Shown here: positions 7,649-13,867 of the stretch, piece after piece | How positions within the stretch are numbered: position 1 is the first letter of the stretch | Layout of the letters: each line of letters opens with the position of its first letter | Assembly (NCBI GenBank): GCA_947489705.1 | Contig: CANLEQ010000029.1 | Location: forward strand, 1 to 36,836 | Length of the DNA stretch: 36,836 nt | Reading direction: 5' to 3' | Source of the DNA: an uncultured Paracoccaceae bacterium | Lineage (GTDB): Bacteria > Pseudomonadota > Alphaproteobacteria > Rhodobacterales > Rhodobacteraceae | Position numbers and translations under genes: made by a program | Notes under the pieces: model-generated | What the model saw: the letters and a program-made list of their open reading frames with translations, nothing else | Told to the model about the DNA's origin: nothing | Databases searched by the model: none

Positions 7649-7888
7649 CTACCGCTGATCCCGTTCCTCAAGCGCGCCTTCGTAGCAGCTTCGACCCTCA
7701 GCTTTCATCCACGCTTCGTGGGCAAGGCGCATCTCGCGCATCTTTCGAGCCGCTCTCAGCAATATCGCGTCCTGTTCGGGCGTCAGATTGCTGAACGCCT
7801 CACGAAGTTCCGCATTGAAATCTACGTCCACGCGATCGAAGCGCGACAGCCTGAGCGGCGGTTGATGGTCCTGATTGGTATGTGCCAT
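7649..7888 (-). CDS. Small hypothetical protein, minus strand
   Basis: This 79-residue protein starts MAHTNQDHQPPLRLSRFDRV. The middle (FNAELREAFSNLTPEQDAIL, then LRAARKMREMRLAHEAW) predicts two or three helices, and the protein is small, charged and soluble. The ribosome-binding site is weak (GTGAAAGA upstream). The residue mix is more protein-like than that of the chance frames around it, and it is the only minus-strand candidate in this accessory stretch. The function is unknown. Confidence 0.5.
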   Translation of the reverse strand: MAHTNQDHQPPLRLSRFDRVDVDFNAELREAFSNLTPEQDAILLRAARKMREMRLAHEAWMKAEGRSCYEGALEERDQR

Positions 7889-8005
7889 CAGTTCTGTCTT
7901 TCACGGGGAAATGTCCAATGCGACAACCAGAATCCGGGGGCGATGGAACGTCAAGAACCGAAGGATCGTGGCCCCTCCGCGCACGGCCTTCGCCGTGCGC
8001 TTGGC

Positions 8006-8057
8006 GCCCTACTCGGCCCACCTCCGGCGGGCCTCCCCGAGCCCTGACCCTCTGCCC
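8006..8057 (+). repeat. 52-bp non-coding direct repeat, copy 2
   Basis: It matches 4408-4459 at 49 of 52 positions in the same orientation, and lies about 310 bp upstream of the gene at 8368. Confidence 0.8.
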
Positions 8058-8310
8058 TCCCTTCGGCCTGGTGCGGCGTCGGCCGTCTCCTCCGGAGCCA
8101 CCCGCCGCCGCGGCCGAATGGTCGGTCAGCGGGCCAGGTCTCGGCCCTTCGAGTGACGGTCCCCGGTGCGTTCCGGACCTGACCACAAGCCACTCGTCTC
8201 CCTTCGCTGTGTGATGGCGCGTCCGACTCGCAGCATGTGGACAGCTCCGTTCACACGGCCCTTCGGGCCGAGCAAGAAGGACAGGGAAACGCAGGGAAAG
8301 AAGAGAGGCA

Positions 8311-8342
8311 GCTTCGCTTGGGAGTGATCCGGACAGGATCGG
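8311..8342 (+). promoter_or_regulatory. Leader motif, copy 2
   Basis: It begins GCTTCGCTTGGGAG and contains GATCC-N5-GGATC. It matches 677-708 at 26 of 32 positions, and lies 25 nt upstream of the chosen start at 8368. Confidence 0.45.
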
Positions 8343-8367
8343 AGAAACCTCCCAGATGGAGACGACA

Positions 8368-8730
8368 ATGCCCCTTCATTCCACCGCCATCGAGGACGTG
8401 GACCGCTACGAGCTGGCCACCATCCTCGCCGGGCTGCGCCTCTTGCAGCAGACCCCTGCCCTTCCCTTGGAGATCGAGGAGATCGCGACCGACTGCAACG
8501 AGTTCACGCCCCTCGACCCCGAACAGATCGACGCCCTTTGCGAGCGGATCAACGCAGTCTCCGAATACCCGTGGCGCGACGTGACGGAGGACGATCCCGA
8601 GACTGCGGCGATGGAGGCCCGGATCGCGGGCCTCTTCGAGACGATCGAGGACGTAGCCGAGACCGAGCGGGCCAGTGAAGTCCACGACCAGCAGATGCGC
8701 GACCGCGCCTACTTCGAGGGGGGCGTGTGA
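8368..8730 (+). CDS. Hypothetical acidic protein
   Basis: The 120-residue product starts MPLHSTAIEDVDRYELATIL. ATG 8368 is preferred because GGAGA lies 5 nt upstream; an in-frame ATG at 8356 is the alternative and adds four residues. It is strongly acidic and helical (EIEEIATDC, EDDPETAAMEARIAGLFETI) with no recognised motif. Its stop overlaps the next gene's start (GTGATGA at 8727-8733), so the two are likely coupled. It sits just after copy 2 of the leader motif. Confidence 0.75.
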   Translation: MPLHSTAIEDVDRYELATILAGLRLLQQTPALPLEIEEIATDCNEFTPLDPEQIDALCERINAVSEYPWRDVTEDDPETAAMEARIAGLFETIEDVAETERASEVHDQQMRDRAYFEGGV

Positions 8731-9110
8731 TGATCCGCCAATACAACAGCCAGCGTCATCGCCGTGTCGAGATCGGCGGGCGCATCCGCCAGGTCGGCAC
8801 CGTGCCGATCGGCACCATCGTCCTCATCCAAGGCCGCAAGCTGCAAGTCGAGGCATGGCTTCCGCGCGACTACAGCGCCTGGGAGCGCGGCCGGTTCGTG
8901 ACCAAGCGGATCGCCGGCGGCCATCTCGCGCAGGTCCGCGACCTCGCCACCGGGCGGATCGCCCATCTCTCCGATGCCTTTCTGGTCGATGCTGTCTCGA
9001 TCCGCACTGACGAACCAAACGGTCGGGCGCTTCTGCGCCGTGCCGCGCTGCGCGCCGGACGTACGATCGCCGCAGTCGCCGCAGATCAGCGCCAGTCGGA
9101 GGACGCTTGA
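8730..9110 (+). CDS. Hypothetical basic protein
   Basis: The 126-residue protein starts at ATG 8730 (MIRQYNSQRHRRVEIGGRIR), with GTG 8727 as an alternative one codon earlier. It is basic and beta-rich in its first half (VGTVPIGTIVLIQGRKLQVE, then a WLPRDYSAWERGRF segment) and helical at the end. The composition suits nucleic-acid binding, but no named fold is evident. It is coupled to the acidic protein encoded just before it; a complex of the two is conceivable but unproven. Confidence 0.75.
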   Translation: MIRQYNSQRHRRVEIGGRIRQVGTVPIGTIVLIQGRKLQVEAWLPRDYSAWERGRFVTKRIAGGHLAQVRDLATGRIAHLSDAFLVDAVSIRTDEPNGRALLRRAALRAGRTIAAVAADQRQSEDA

Positions 9111-9164
9111 TGCCCTGTCATTCCGTATGCCTCGTCTCGGATTTCCCCCTGCGGCATGTGATCC

Positions 9165-9554
9165 ATGTCGAGACAGCCCGCGCCACAGATTGTCGCCCGG
9201 CTTCTTGCCGAACGTTTCCCCGGCTTGGCCTTCAGCTACGATCAGGGGCCTGACTGCCGATCCGGCGATTGTCATCCGTCGATCCGGGACAGCGCCTTGT
9301 CGTTCGAGGTGCAACAGCTCGTCGCGGCCGAGTTGGTTCTCGAAGCCGATGCCAACCCAACCGGCCTGCCGAAATGGTGCGCCTTCCAGTATCGCAATGG
9401 TGGGGTAGTAGCACATCTCGACCACGACCTTCGGGCGATGGAGGGGTGCAGGCGCGACTTCGATGTCGTGCAGGAGCGGGTGATATATTCGCACCGGCCA
9501 AACCCTGACGACGTGCTGAATAGCTTCAGGGCCGTGACTGACATCAGCGCCTGA
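9165..9554 (+). CDS. Hypothetical protein
   Basis: The 129-residue protein starts MSRQPAPQIVARLLAERFPG. Several Cys and His residues are spread through it (a CRSGDC pair near residue 31), with an aromatic central part (WCAFQYRNGGVVAHLDHDL). The ribosome-binding site is weak. The gap of 54 nt to the preceding gene and the same strand suggest a shared transcript. I recognise no family. Confidence 0.6.
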   Translation: MSRQPAPQIVARLLAERFPGLAFSYDQGPDCRSGDCHPSIRDSALSFEVQQLVAAELVLEADANPTGLPKWCAFQYRNGGVVAHLDHDLRAMEGCRRDFDVVQERVIYSHRPNPDDVLNSFRAVTDISA

Positions 9555-9590
9555 TTTGGGGCGAGAAATCGCCTCAAACCCCTTATTTCA

Positions 9591-9619
9591 TTGGCATATA
9601 CAGGCCCTCATGATAGTAT
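9591..9619 (+). promoter_or_regulatory. Sigma70-like promoter for gene at 9654
   Basis: TTGGCA (9591-9596), a 17-bp spacer and TAGTAT (9614-9619) lie 35 nt upstream of the start codon. The fit to TTGACA-N17-TATAAT is good (4 of 6 in each hexamer or better). Confidence 0.6.
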
Positions 9620-9653
9620 CGGGATACGGATGATCCCGGCGGAAAGGCTGACC

Positions 9654-10226
9654 ATGAACGCTTTCACCAGCATAAAATCCGCGTGGAAATCCGCGCAGCT
9701 CCTCATTGCGTTTCATCGCACGTCGAGCGGTCACAAGCGGAACGACCCCCGGCTCTGGAGCCCGCCCAACGGGGTCGCGGGTGTCACAGAAGATCCCCGG
9801 GCCAAGGAGTCCTTCCTTGTCGTGCGCGGTCACGGCGATGCGGGCGATGTGCAGATCAAGCTCCATCCCGATCAGCTCGTCGTGCGTCGTGATCCCGATG
9901 CGCTCGGATGGACCGGCGTCATCATTGACCACTACGGCGTGAAGGTGCGCGTCGGCGATGTCTGGATCACCGTCCAGGCCGATGGTTCCATCAAGCGCGA
10001 AGCGATCAGCGGAGCGGACGACACAAGCTGGATCGAGGCCAACGGCGGGTTTCTGAGGCTGACGCCGGAGATGGAGATCAACGTGTCTGGAGATGGCGAG
10101 AAGATCACCCGTACCCGGCCGGAGGATTTCGCGGCGATCGTCGGAGACGTGGCGATCAGCAAAGAACGAGCAGAACCTGGAGCGCCGCTCGTCTACGATA
10201 AGATGCAACGTCTCGCGAAGGACTGA
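9654..10226 (+). CDS. Hypothetical beta-rich protein
   Basis: The 190-residue protein starts MNAFTSIKSAWKSAQLLIAF. GGAAAGG lies 7 nt before ATG 9654; in-frame upstream codons back to 9591 overlap the predicted promoter and are rejected. After a short amphipathic N-terminus the protein is rich in beta-strand patterns (GDVQIKLHPDQLVVRRDPD, then VIIDHYGVKVRVGDVWITVQ), reminiscent of repeated-strand or baseplate-like folds. I could not assign it to a family. There is no clear signal peptide. It has its own promoter and terminator, so it is a single-gene unit. Confidence 0.75.
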   Translation: MNAFTSIKSAWKSAQLLIAFHRTSSGHKRNDPRLWSPPNGVAGVTEDPRAKESFLVVRGHGDAGDVQIKLHPDQLVVRRDPDALGWTGVIIDHYGVKVRVGDVWITVQADGSIKREAISGADDTSWIEANGGFLRLTPEMEINVSGDGEKITRTRPEDFAAIVGDVAISKERAEPGAPLVYDKMQRLAKD

Positions 10227-10247
10227 CCCCCCTGCCCTATCGTGTTG

Positions 10248-10271
10248 AGCCCCGCCTCCGGCGGGGCTTTT
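10248..10271 (+). terminator. Intrinsic terminator
   Basis: AGCCCCGCC-TCC-GGCGGGGCT is a perfect 9-bp stem followed by TTT. Confidence 0.9.
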
Positions 10272-10720
10272 CGCGTTTAGCCAAGCGCGGTGTGGAAATC
10301 CGGGGATGGGACGGTGATCACGGCGGCTCAATGGCGTTCCTTGTCAGGCACTGCCAAAACTGCCAATTCACGCCCGCGGTTCAGGCCCGCCACGCAGAAA
10401 ATCGCGCCTGCGCCGACGCTCCGAAGATGACCGACTGACCATCCATAAGATCCGGCAGCCAAGCGATTGGGTATCGCAGCAGCAGGGCACACGGTAAATG
10501 CATGGCGACGAAGAGATATCTGCGTGCTAAATTATATACATAAAGGTGAGGCGGGGATGAGTTCGAGGTTCTGCCCTGCAAGATTGACTGCGCTGAGCCC
10601 CTGCCTCACGCCCCACCCAGTCGATCCTCTTCGGCGTTGCCGTGTTGACCGGGGGGCTGAGCACGCTCTGCTGCTAACTGCTCGACGCCTTTCCCGCCTT
10701 CGTACAGATCAGGCGGGCGG
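10272..10720. other. Intergenic region upstream of methyltransferase gene
   Basis: There is no supported gene in these 449 bp. An AT-rich patch near 10528-10545 (AAATTATATACATAAAGG) may belong to a promoter for the plus-strand gene. The remainder is GC-rich and unremarkable. Confidence 0.5.
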
Positions 10721-11335
10721 ATGAAGTTCTACGACACCCATATCCTCCCTCGACTGACACATCTGGCGATGCGCCAGGATCTTTTGCTCCCATACCGCCG
10801 CCGAACTGTCTCCGGCGCGAAGGGGCGCGTCCTTGAGATTGGCATCGGCTCCGGTCTGAACCTGCCCCTTTATCCAAACGCAGTCGACCATGTCATCGGT
10901 ATCGACCCTTCGGCGGAACTTCTCAGCCTCGCCGCGGTCGCCTCCCGCAGTAATACACTTGAAGTTGAACTCATCGAAGGCTTTGCCGAGAATTTGCCGC
11001 TGGAGAGCCAAAGCGTCGACAGCGTCGTCACGTCGTGGACGCTATGCAGCGTTTCGGATCCCCGGCAGGTGCTCTCCGAAATCCGACGGGTTCTGAAGCC
11101 GGGCGGCATCTTTAGTTTCGTGGAGCATGGTCTGGCGCCAGAGGTGCGGGTGCAGAGGTGGCAACGGCGACTGACGCCGATCTGGAGCCGCTGCGCCGGA
11201 AACTGTCATCTCGACCGGGCGCCCGCCGCCATCGTCAAGGAAAGCGGCTTTCAATTAGAGCGGCTGGAGACTGGCTATGCGACCGGTCCCAAGCCCATCG
11301 TCTTCATGTACGAAGGCCTCTCACGGCGAAATTGA
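10721..11335 (+). CDS. Class I SAM-dependent methyltransferase
   Basis: The 204-residue protein starts MKFYDTHILPRLTHLAMRQD after GGCGGGCGG. It shows the Rossmann-like motifs of the Methyltransf_11/UbiE-like group: motif I VLEIGIGSGLNLPLY (about residues 37-51), an acidic residue after the second strand (IGIDPS), NLPLESQSVDSVVTSWTLCS as motif II, and LKPGGIFSFVEHG as the post-II loop. Such enzymes transfer a methyl group from S-adenosylmethionine to small molecules or lipids; the substrate here cannot be deduced. It stands alone between the accessory region and the vir genes and is probably cargo. Length fits the METTL7-like bacterial subgroup. Confidence 0.88.
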   Translation: MKFYDTHILPRLTHLAMRQDLLLPYRRRTVSGAKGRVLEIGIGSGLNLPLYPNAVDHVIGIDPSAELLSLAAVASRSNTLEVELIEGFAENLPLESQSVDSVVTSWTLCSVSDPRQVLSEIRRVLKPGGIFSFVEHGLAPEVRVQRWQRRLTPIWSRCAGNCHLDRAPAAIVKESGFQLERLETGYATGPKPIVFMYEGLSRRN

Positions 11336-11440
11336 AGATCGCGGCGCGAAGACCACCGCGATGGCTACCGATAAGCTCAAAACCCAATAAAACCGCCGGG
11401 AGATCTGGTAGCTGAAGACGCTTGTGAGCGCATTGGTCAT
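11321..11440 (-). CDS. Possible small membrane peptide
   Basis: A minus-strand frame gives 39 residues, MTNALTSVFSYQISRRFYWV followed by a hydrophobic segment (LSLSVAIAVVFAP). It overlaps the 3' end of the methyltransferase gene by 15 bp in convergent orientation. The single hydrophobic stretch could span the membrane. The ribosome-binding site is weak, so this may be a chance frame. Confidence 0.25.
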   Translation of the reverse strand: MTNALTSVFSYQISRRFYWVLSLSVAIAVVFAPRSSISP

Positions 11441-11508
11441 CGATTCATCTTGCCTTTTCTCGTTCAGCCGGAAGAGGCCAAGCCAAACCGCGGGGGAGGT
11501 GATGCCAG

Positions 11509-12144
11509 TCAGGTCGTGCGAAGATAATGTTCGAGAGCGGCGTCGAGAATGCGGCTTCCGATCTGCGACTTGCCCAGCAGCCCCTTGGGATCGAGATGTG
11601 CAACCGCCTTGGCGTAGAGATCGTCAGGCATGGACCGCGACGTCTCGACACGTCCTCCCCGCCTCTTTGATGGCGCCATCACGGCTGGCAGGTCTGTGGT
11701 CTCGAGTGCTGCGCTATAGGCTGTCATGCCCATCGAGAGACACAGGCCGAGCGCCTTCTGTCGCCCGTAGATCGTGACGAGTTCATCATAAATGGCGTGT
11801 TCTCCAGCAGCGGGAGTACGGACATACCCTCGAAATCGTACATTCTGGCCGGTGGCGGCTTTTTGTTTTGCAGTTCGCTCTGGCGTGGTCGGTTGCTTGA
11901 GTTGTCGTGCACCGGCAGGAGTCTGTCGTGGCGCGGCCTTGATGGGCATCTCGACACTCGTGGGCGCCTCGTCCGTCCTGGAAATCCTTCGCTCCTCCTT
12001 GGCGGCGGCGTCTGAGTGCGAGCTCGGTCCGCGTGTATCTGCCTCCTCTAGAGATTGCCGCGTCGGCATCGTGCCCGATGACGGCGGGTGTCTGTGTCGG
12101 ATCGAGGCATAATTCATGCCCGGCGGGATTTTCTTGAGGGCCAT
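11509..12144 (-). CDS. virC2: VirC2-like conjugation protein
   Basis: The 211-residue protein starts at ATG 12144, which overlaps the virC1 stop (TGATG). The N-terminal 100 residues are polar and disordered (Pro, Ala, Arg). The C-terminal 110 residues resemble the VirC2 ribbon-helix-helix domain: DELVTIYGRQKALGLCLSMG, later SRSMPDDLYAKAVAHLDPKG and SRILDAALEHYL. In Agrobacterium VirC2 works with VirC1 to bind the overdrive sequence beside the border and to raise T-strand production. Identification rests on this pattern and on the position next to virC1 and opposite virD1-virD2. Homology is inferred by eye, so confidence is moderate. Confidence 0.75.
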   Translation of the reverse strand: MALKKIPPGMNYASIRHRHPPSSGTMPTRQSLEEADTRGPSSHSDAAAKEERRISRTDEAPTSVEMPIKAAPRQTPAGARQLKQPTTPERTAKQKAATGQNVRFRGYVRTPAAGEHAIYDELVTIYGRQKALGLCLSMGMTAYSAALETTDLPAVMAPSKRRGGRVETSRSMPDDLYAKAVAHLDPKGLLGKSQIGSRILDAALEHYLRTT

Positions 12145-12866
12145 CACGCAAGCTCCGGCACTGTCAGTGCCGCTAGGATCTCGTCCACCATCGGCTCGGC
12201 CTGGGCCAACGACATGCGCGTTTGCGGTGCCCTGAGCCGCATTACGGAGTCGGGATGGGTTCGGAGATAGTCCGCGTAGAGATTGAGCGGGCCGTTCCCG
12301 GCCATACTCTTGTAATACTTGCTGAAGGGTATCCGGACGGCGAAGGCCGGCAGATCCTTCATGATCTCCATGGCTGCCCGTTCAGCGATCGTGAACTTCG
12401 CATCGTCGGTCTGCACGCGGTTCAGCAGGAAGCCGGTGGGAATATCGACCTCCGCGGCCTTCTGCAGGTTCATGACATACTCCATCGTCTCCAGCGCGAT
12501 ATCCAGCTCGCCTGTGCCGAGATCGGTCGGGATCACGATCAGATCGGAATTCAGCACGGCGAGCTGGTTCAGGTCGGATCCGCCGCCGTGCGTGTCGATA
12601 AGAAGATATTCCGGCTGGTCCCGTTCGGCTTGTTCGAACGCCGCTTCCAGGCGCTCTTCGTCCGAGCCATCGTAGACCTTGATATTGTCCTCGTCCCAGG
12701 CGCCGATGGCGCGTCCGTAGTTTCGCCATTTGACGACTGACCTGTTCTCATCGGCATCGATGAGACCGAGGCGGATGCCCCGCTTGTTCAGAACCGACGC
12801 CATCAGGCACAGCGAGGTGGTTTTCCCCGCACCGCCTTTGAACGCCAGGAAGGTGATTATCCGCAC
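12144..12866 (-). CDS. virC1: VirC1-like ParA-family ATPase
   Basis: From GTG 12866 (AAGGA 7 nt upstream) the product is 240 residues, close to the roughly 230 of VirC1. It begins MRIITFLAF and has a deviant Walker A, KGGAGKTT (residues 10-17), then LGLIDADENRSVVKW (Walker A' region) and YLLIDTHGGGSD (Walker B). VirC1 is a ParA/MinD-type ATPase that recruits relaxosome complexes to the VirD4 coupling protein at the cell pole. No ParB partner is adjacent, which argues for transfer rather than partition. The frame stays open for 86 further codons upstream, to ATG 13124, through a Cys-Gly repeat array, so an N-terminally extended form cannot be excluded. It is translationally coupled to virC2. 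Confidence 0.85.
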   Translation of the reverse strand: MRIITFLAFKGGAGKTTSLCLMASVLNKRGIRLGLIDADENRSVVKWRNYGRAIGAWDEDNIKVYDGSDEERLEAAFEQAERDQPEYLLIDTHGGGSDLNQLAVLNSDLIVIPTDLGTGELDIALETMEYVMNLQKAAEVDIPTGFLLNRVQTDDAKFTIAERAAMEIMKDLPAFAVRIPFSKYYKSMAGNGPLNLYADYLRTHPDSVMRLRAPQTRMSLAQAEPMVDEILAALTVPELA

Positions 12867-12902
12867 AAGAGGTCCTTTCTGCTTTTGCTTTGCCCCGGCC
12901 GC

Positions 12903-13118
12903 TTCGCCGCACGTGCCGCAACGAACGCGGGCACCGCGATTGCCACATCTGCCGCACTCACCGTCAGTGCCGCACATGCCGCAGATACCGCACTTGACGC
13001 AGGACCCACATGTGCCGCAGCTGCCGCATTCGCCGCATTCGCCGCATTCGCCGCACTGAGCGCACAAGCCGCATGATCCGTACCTGCCGCAGATACCGTT
13101 CTTGCCGCATCTGCCGCA
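12903..13118. repeat. 24-unit degenerate 9-bp tandem array (TGCGGCNNN on minus strand)
   Basis: Twenty-four consecutive 9-bp units keep perfect period with no slippage over 216 bp. Read on the minus strand, most units are TGCGGC plus three variable bases; the closest run is three identical TGCGGCGAA units near 13036-13062. It lies between virC1 and virD1, 205 bp from the nick-site candidate. It could be a protein-binding array used by VirC1/VirC2 or another relaxosome or partition protein. On the minus strand it also reads as a Cys-Gly-X repeat in frame with virC1. Confidence 0.85.
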
Positions 13119-13322
13119 GAGCATCGTGCCGCACGCTGCCTCCTCAAGGGCATTCGTAGCCCGACGAGACCCGCCGACAGGCGGCTCCTCTCATGGCTTC
13201 TCCAGCTGCGTTTCATGCGGTCCAATCGGCAGGGGTTGCTTCTTCGAAGACACCCGGACTCTTGACCGGCTGCGACGGAAGGTAAAGGATGAAACTACAC
13301 GATTGGGACGAAATTGTACGAT

Positions 13323-13354
13323 TGGCAGGATATATCCAAAAGTAGAACTTTTGG
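13323..13354 (-). other. oriT: Origin of transfer (oriT) candidate with T-DNA-border-like nic
   Basis: The plus strand reads TGGCAGGATATAT (13323-13335), identical to the core of Agrobacterium T-DNA borders. After a 6-nt spacer comes GTAGAAC, where borders have GTAAAC. Directly adjoining is a perfect inverted repeat, CCAAAAGT-AGA-ACTTTTGG (13336-13354). By analogy, VirD2 would cut the minus strand in ATATATCCTG^CCA, between 13326 and 13325, with the inverted repeat 5' of the nick as in MOBP origins. A direct repeat ACGATTGG (13299-13306, 13318-13325) lies on the other side. The relaxase accessory gene starts 36 bp downstream. Confidence 0.8.
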
Positions 13355-13390
13355 AAACTAGACGGCCAGAGCAGGGATCGACGAGCGATC

Positions 13391-13867
13391 ATGGCGAAGA
13401 GCGACGGCAAGGCGCCCGGGTGGGAGAGCCGCGAGATGAAGGGCGGCGATTGGGTCGAGCGCGTCGAGCCTGGACGGAAGGCGCGCGCCGAGAAGACCGT
13501 CTCGGTGAAGATGACGGAGGCCGAGCTGGCCGAGTTCGACGCGCAGATCGCCACCCTGGGGATCAGGCGGAACCGTGCCCTTCGGATCGCCGCGCGCCGG
13601 ATCGGGGGCTTCGTGGAGGCGGATCAGGCCCAGGTCGAGGCGCTGCGCGACATCACGCGACAGCTCGTCGGTGTCGCGCGCAACATCAACCAGATCGCGA
13701 AGGCGGCGAACCGGACCCGTGATCCGGAGTACCGGGCCTTCATGGAAGAGCGCGCAGCACTCGGCCGCGAACTTGCGCGGGTGCAGGGACAGACCCAGGC
13801 GATCCTCGATCTCGCGGCGCGGCGCGAGGACGGGTTGGCGCGGCTCGCCCGGGCGGCGGGCGCGTGA
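13391..13867 (+). CDS. virD1: VirD1-like relaxase accessory protein
   Basis: This 158-residue protein starts MAKSDGKAPGWESREMKGGD. A ribbon-helix-helix-like stretch (EKTVSVKMTEAELAEFDAQI) is followed by GIRRNRALRIAARRIGGFVE, which matches the VirD1 pattern of SRN-hydrophobic-R-A-RR-GGF. The C-terminal half is a long charged helix (RELARVQGQTQAILDLAARR). VirD1 and its MobC relatives bind near nic and help the relaxase to open double-stranded DNA. It overlaps the relaxase gene by 4 nt (GTGA) and follows the oriT candidate, which supports the assignment. VirD1 proteins are usually near 150 residues. Confidence 0.85.
   Translation: MAKSDGKAPGWESREMKGGDWVERVEPGRKARAEKTVSVKMTEAELAEFDAQIATLGIRRNRALRIAARRIGGFVEADQAQVEALRDITRQLVGVARNINQIAKAANRTRDPEYRAFMEERAALGRELARVQGQTQAILDLAARREDGLARLARAAGA

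Noticed and set aside
12144-12866. ParA of a plasmid partition system
   Set aside because: No ParB is adjacent, and linkage to virC2-like, virD1 and virD2 genes and the oriT fits VirC1 better; a partition role is not excluded.
12730-13076. Plus-strand Ala/Pro-rich frames across the 9-bp array
   Set aside because: They result from translating the repeat units on the other strand; no start signal, and they run into virC1 antisense.
12903-13118. CRISPR array
   Set aside because: Unit length is 9 bp without 25-40-bp repeats and unique spacers, and no cas genes are present.
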